From: JAYOEY01 sp038120295
GTDB lineage: Bacteria > Pseudomonadota > Alphaproteobacteria > MPNO01 > UBA2964
DNA length: 64,000 nt
NCBI GenBank assembly: GCA_038120295.1
Contig: JAYOLL010000008.1
Coordinates: 1-64,000, forward strand
Reading direction: 5' to 3'
This document shows, piece after piece, positions 60,569-64,000 of the stretch. The position numbers were made by a program, and so were the translations under genes. The number at the start of each line of letters is the position of its first letter. Position 1 is the stretch's first letter. The notes below the pieces were generated by a model. That model was not told the DNA's origin and did not search any database. It was given only the letters and a program-made list of their open reading frames with translations.

Positions 60569-60680
60569 TTTCAAGGCATTCCCAGGAAGGCTGCTTAATT
60601 TCTAGCGCCCGAATCCAGCAAACCTAAGCAGAGCGTGACAATATCGCAAAGGAATTCGCTTCGGCGGCGACAAGTCTGAT

Positions 60681-61481
60681 CTACTGCACCAGCACGTCAG
60701 TGACAAATTTAACCCCTGGGTAGCCGAGCGTCAGCAACAGATAGGCCAGCATGACAAGCCGGGCCGCCTGCCGTCCCCGCAAACCCACAGTGCGCCTCGC
60801 AATCAGCAAGGCAAAAACCACGGCGAGCGCCAGGAGCGCAAACATCGTCTTGTGGCTGACATGGAACAAAGCACCTGTCGTCAGATAATCGACTGCCATC
60901 CCGGTAACGACGCCAATTGCGAGGACTGCGGCGCCCAGCGTCAGTAGCGATGATTCCAGCGCTTCGGCCGACGACAGTCCGGGCAGCGCGCGCGTCATTC
61001 TTCCCTGCGCCTTGCGTTTTAGGGCGCGTTCCTGCGCGAATGCCGAGAATCCCGCCAGTGCCGCCAGCGTCAGGATCGCGTATGTCGCAAGAGAAAAGGC
61101 GATATGCGCGTCGAGCCACCCGACCGCGGCGTCGCCGCGTAGTGGTTGTTCGGGACTGTTCAGCCAGACAGTAGCGAGAATGCCAAGCACGAGCAGATAG
61201 GGCATCAGCACCGATGCCAGGCGAAATCCGTCCCGCGCAACAGCGGCTACAATCCCAAAGACGGCTAGCGTGGCGCAAACTGTGACCCAGAGCGTCGGCG
61301 CGAAACCTGTCCGCCACCCCTGTGAGAATGCGACCCATACCCAACTCGCCGTCCCCGACAGGGCCACGGCCAGTAAAAGCCAGAAAATCGACCCGCGAGA
61401 CGCATTGGTGCGCCACGCCATCGCCGTTGCGGGGATCATTGCCGCAACGGCAGCAATTGACAGGATCAGGTTCGATTCCAT
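60681..61481 (-). CDS. CcsA/YpjD-like cytochrome c assembly family protein
   Basis: 266 residues with eight hydrophobic helices. Histidines in LDAHIAFSLATYAILTLAALAGF and LFHVSHKTMFALLALAVVF match the haem-handling sites of the CcsA/CcmC/YpjD group. It may act in cytochrome c maturation or as a small inner-membrane protein of the YpjD type. Its position next to dusB does not help decide. Confidence 0.75.
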   Translation of the reverse strand: MESNLILSIAAVAAMIPATAMAWRTNASRGSIFWLLLAVALSGTASWVWVAFSQGWRTGFAPTLWVTVCATLAVFGIVAAVARDGFRLASVLMPYLLVLGILATVWLNSPEQPLRGDAAVGWLDAHIAFSLATYAILTLAALAGFSAFAQERALKRKAQGRMTRALPGLSSAEALESSLLTLGAAVLAIGVVTGMAVDYLTTGALFHVSHKTMFALLALAVVFALLIARRTVGLRGRQAARLVMLAYLLLTLGYPGVKFVTDVLVQ

Positions 61482-61643
61482 AGCGCCAGATATATCAGCC
61501 GGTTACGTTCACCGCCAAGCATATCGACGGTGGGAAGTCCGGTCAGCGGGTCGAATCGCCGCCGCTTGGCAACGCCAGACGGCAGGGCTACCTTGACCTC
61601 GCGGCGTCAGGATCGCCGTTGTGAACATTTCGGGATTTGAGCC

Positions 61644-62813
61644 ATGGCAGGCTGCGCGGCCCTGATTCTTGCCGGTGGCAGCGGAAGCCGCTTCGGCGGC
61701 GAGATTCCAAAGCAGTATCAGGCGCTGTGTGGCATTGCTGTTCTTCGCCGCGCCGCCGACGCCTTCATCGCGCATGACGCGGTCGACCATGTACGGATCG
61801 TGCTGCGCGCAGAAGATAGGGATCTTTATGAAGCAGCCTTTGCCGGGGCAGACGTTTTACCGCCCGTCAATGGAGGTGCGAGCCGCCAGGATTCAGCCAG
61901 GCTGGGCCTCGAAAGCCTGTGCGAGCTGTCGCCGGATCTCGTCCTGGTTCACGATGGCGCACGTCCTTTCCCGAATAGCGATCTGATCTCGCGAGTCGTG
62001 GATGGGCTGGCGACCTATCCTGCAGTCCTCCCGGCCCTGCCTGTTACAGACACGATCAAGACTGTCACCTCGGAAGGCGAAACCGTCGCCGGAACAATGG
62101 ACCGGTCGGCGCTCCGGCGGGCCCAGACGCCGCAGGGCTTCCGCTACGCCGACATCGTCGCCGCGCATAAAGCCGCCTCAACCGGACCGGAACAAACCGA
62201 CGACGCGATGGTTGCTGAAAAAGCCGGCCTGCCGGTCGGAATTGTCATGGGCAGCGAATCCAATCTCAAGATAACGACGCAGGACGACATGCAAACCGCC
62301 GAACGCGCGCTGGGCGCAGCCAGTCTGATTACCCGCATCGGTACCGGATTCGACGTTCACAAATTCTGCCCGGGCGATCACGTCATTCTGGGCGGAGTCC
62401 GCATCGATCACGATCACGGCCTCGAAGGTCATTCGGACGCCGATGCCGCGCTGCACGCCATCACCGATGCTGTGCTGGGCGCGATCGGGGACGGCGATAT
62501 CGGGTCCCATTTCCCTCCCAGCGACGAACAGTGGCGGGGCGCGGATTCCGCAGCCTTTTTGCGGCACGCCGCGGGTCTCGCGGAAGCGCGAGGCGGGACC
62601 ATCGACAATGTCGATGTCACGATCATCTGCGAGCGCCCGAAGATCGGGCCTCATCGCGACGCCATCCGGAAGCGGATCGCCGAAATTATCGGCGTATCCA
62701 TCGGCAGCGTCAGCGTGAAGGCGACAACGACGGAAACGCTCGGCTTCACCGGACGTCGCGAAGGCATCGCCGCGCAGGCCGTCGCGGCGGTCCGCCTGCC
62801 GCCCGGGGCCTGA
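61644..62813 (+). CDS. ispDF: bifunctional IspD/IspF enzyme
   Basis: 389 residues, two steps of the MEP isoprenoid pathway in one chain. The N-terminal domain is MEP cytidylyltransferase (LILAGGSGSRFGGEIPKQYQ; LVHDGARPF; MDRSALRRAQTPQGF), and the IspF domain begins near residue 230 (IGTGFDVHKFCPGDH with zinc DxH, GHSDADAALHAITDAVLGA, TTTETLGFTGRREGI). This fusion is typical of alphaproteobacteria. pgpA follows 11 bases later. Confidence 0.97.
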   Translation: MAGCAALILAGGSGSRFGGEIPKQYQALCGIAVLRRAADAFIAHDAVDHVRIVLRAEDRDLYEAAFAGADVLPPVNGGASRQDSARLGLESLCELSPDLVLVHDGARPFPNSDLISRVVDGLATYPAVLPALPVTDTIKTVTSEGETVAGTMDRSALRRAQTPQGFRYADIVAAHKAASTGPEQTDDAMVAEKAGLPVGIVMGSESNLKITTQDDMQTAERALGAASLITRIGTGFDVHKFCPGDHVILGGVRIDHDHGLEGHSDADAALHAITDAVLGAIGDGDIGSHFPPSDEQWRGADSAAFLRHAAGLAEARGGTIDNVDVTIICERPKIGPHRDAIRKRIAEIIGVSIGSVSVKATTTETLGFTGRREGIAAQAVAAVRLPPGA

Positions 62814-62824
62814 GGAGAGCCCTC

Positions 62825-63313
62825 ATGGCATCCCGGTCGCTTCCTCGGGGGATGGGCTTTTTTCATCCTGTCTGCCTGACTTCTACTTTTTTCGGCGTCG
62901 GACTTCTGCCGGGCGCCCCCGGGACCTGGGCGTCCCTCGCGGCGCTGCCGATCGGCTGGTACCTAATGCTTTATTCCGGCCCACTTGCCGTTGCGGCTGC
63001 CGGGCTGGCCCTGTTTTTCATCGGCATCGGACCTGCGGGGATCTACGAACGCCGCACCAGCGCAAACGATCCGGGAGCGGTCGTCATCGACGAAGTAGCG
63101 GCACAGCTTCTCGTCCTCGCCGCCGCGCCGCAGAGCTGGAACTACTTCATTGCCGGTTTCATCCTGTTCCGGCTCGCCGATATCCTGAAGCCCTGGCCGG
63201 TTTCCTGGGCCGACCGCCACATCAAAGGCGGGTTCGGCATCATGCTGGACGATATTTTGGCTGCCGTTTACGCCGGTGTTATGCTCTACGGCATCCGTAT
63301 GCTTTTCGAGTGA
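62825..63313 (+). CDS. pgpA: phosphatidylglycerophosphatase A
   Basis: A 162-residue membrane phosphatase, converting phosphatidylglycerol phosphate to phosphatidylglycerol. The motifs FGVGLLPGAPGTWASL, VVIDEVAAQLL, FRLADILKPWP and GGFGIMLDDILAAVYAGV are complete. The ATG at 62825 gives the usual length. It is probably in one transcript with ispDF and cinA. Confidence 0.95.
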   Translation: MASRSLPRGMGFFHPVCLTSTFFGVGLLPGAPGTWASLAALPIGWYLMLYSGPLAVAAAGLALFFIGIGPAGIYERRTSANDPGAVVIDEVAAQLLVLAAAPQSWNYFIAGFILFRLADILKPWPVSWADRHIKGGFGIMLDDILAAVYAGVMLYGIRMLFE

Positions 63314-63323
63314 GAATTCCCGA

Positions 63324-63827
63324 ATGCTGAATTCCGAGACCCTCGACATGGCGGTTCGCCTTGTCGATCTGTGCCGCAAGGAAGGCCGGACCGTCGTCAC
63401 GGTCGAATCCTGCACCGGCGGGCTGCTGTCCGCGGCCCTGACGTCGATGGCCGGGTCGTCCGACGTGTTCGAGCGCGGCTACGTCACCTATTCCAACGAG
63501 GCCAAGACATCCGCCGTCCTCGTTCGCGCCGAACAGATCGCCTATGCCGGCGCGGTAAGCGAAGACGTCGCCTGGGCTATGGCGGAAGGCGCTATTCGCA
63601 AATCGGGCGCCGATATCGCTGTATCGATCACCGGCGTCGCCGGGCCGGGCGGCGGTACGGAAGAGAAACCGGTCGGGCTGGTCCATTTCGCGACCTGCCG
63701 CTGGGACGGCAAGATCGCGGTTCATCACGAAGTGTTTCCGGGAGACCGCGGAAAAATCCGGGAAGCCGCCGTCCGTCAGGCGATGAAAATGGTCGAGGAA
63801 GCGCTTTACGCGTCGCCCGGGGACTGA
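63324..63827 (+). CDS. CinA family protein (nicotinamide-nucleotide amidase domain)
   Basis: A 167-residue CinA C-terminal domain, without the N-terminal MoeA-like domain. The signature VESCTGGLLSAALTSMAGSSDVFERGYVTYSNEAK includes the catalytic serine, and SITGVAGPGGGTEEKPVGLV completes it. It deamidates nicotinamide mononucleotide. The start at 63324 is chosen because it begins the conserved fold and lies 10 bases after pgpA. Confidence 0.93.
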   Translation: MLNSETLDMAVRLVDLCRKEGRTVVTVESCTGGLLSAALTSMAGSSDVFERGYVTYSNEAKTSAVLVRAEQIAYAGAVSEDVAWAMAEGAIRKSGADIAVSITGVAGPGGGTEEKPVGLVHFATCRWDGKIAVHHEVFPGDRGKIREAAVRQAMKMVEEALYASPGD

Positions 63828-63830
63828 GGA

Positions 63831-64000
63831 TCAGCCGTACAGGTCTTTTGCCCGTTCTTCAAAGGCCCCGACCATCCGCCGCACAGCCTCGCCGAACAGC
63901 GGTCCCATGATGCTTTTCAGAAGCCGCGAACGGAACTCGAAATCGATAAAGAAGGCGATGTTGCACCCGCCTTCAGCCGGTTCGAATTTCCAGTGGTTTT
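63831..64000 (-). CDS. ratA: RatA/COQ10-type START domain protein, C-terminal fragment
   Basis: The C-terminal ~56 residues of a type II toxin-antitoxin RatA/polyketide cyclase-like protein: NHWKFEPAEGGCNIAFFIDFEF followed by RSRLLKSIMGPLFGEAVRRMVGAFEERAKDLYG. The rest lies beyond base 64000. Members may bind ubiquinone (COQ10-like). The stop is 3 bases from the convergent cinA stop. Confidence 0.85.
   Translation of the reverse strand, partial: NHWKFEPAEGGCNIAFFIDFEFRSRLLKSIMGPLFGEAVRRMVGAFEERAKDLYG

Overview
The window looks like one scaffold of a draft or metagenome-assembled genome of a GC-rich alphaproteobacterium, probably Rhodospirillales-like. The strongest evidence is the minus-strand run dusB(nifR3)-ntrB-ntrC-ntrY-ntrX-trkA-dat-HAD-hfq-hflX, a characteristic alphaproteobacterial order. 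Support comes from sdhE/mfd facing recG, a fused ispDF followed by pgpA and cinA, and a C-terminal ratA fragment. Two blocks of exactly 100 N (7231-7330 and 34773-34872) are contig joins. Each is flanked by the same 22-24 bp on both sides, so the real contigs appear to overlap and the gaps are probably artefacts.

Layout. 1-64: 3' part of a tRNA-Ser(UGA). 129-2560: an SDR, then RidA, gluQ and a DUF952 protein. 2627-10568: a catabolic block with a flavin monooxygenase, a small unknown protein, a fused LigAB-type extradiol dioxygenase, Rieske ring-hydroxylating oxygenase alpha and beta subunits, an MFS carrier translationally coupled to an extended TctC-like binding protein, and a cupin. 10702-13054: egtD, a DsbA/FrnE-like protein and a methyltransferase. 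13051-19802: mfd, sdhE, recG, a DUF924 protein and a tiny zinc-ribbon protein whose start codon lies in a perfect 32-bp palindrome. 19892-26229: amidase, a dihaem cytochrome with one damaged haem site, a cysteine-dioxygenase-like cupin, DUF502, a type III polyketide synthase with an ICMT-like methyltransferase, and a TPR protein.

26339-39284: a membrane adenylate cyclase with a ferredoxin domain, a MaoC dehydratase, a TPP enzyme, a MepK-like peptidase and a MAPEG protein. Next come a cytochrome P450 and a membrane-anchored dihaem cytochrome c, each interrupted by one in-frame TAA. A minus-strand CoA-dependent catabolic operon (SDR, acyl-CoA ligase, enoyl-CoA hydratase, aspartate-dehydrogenase-like) closes this part. 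39508-46287: an amidohydrolase, two tandem paralogous MFS carriers, an SpmA-SpmB fusion and glutathione-dependent formaldehyde dehydrogenase. 46309-47703: small uncharacterised membrane or secreted proteins. 47890-61481: inositol-monophosphatase-like gene, hflX, hfq and the ntr/dusB regulatory block, then a CcsA-like protein. 61644-64000: ispDF, pgpA, cinA and partial ratA.

The left two thirds is a mosaic of small catabolic and transport operons for aromatic and organic acids, typical of a heterotroph living on diverse low-molecular-weight carbon. The right third is conserved housekeeping and nitrogen-stress regulation. The most interesting material is the paired P450/dihaem-cytochrome operon with matching nonsense codons, the type III PKS-methyltransferase pair, the haem/ferredoxin/cyclase fusion, the palindrome over a start codon, and the extended TctC-like protein coupled to an MFS carrier. 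No CRISPR array, integrase, transposase or rRNA was seen.
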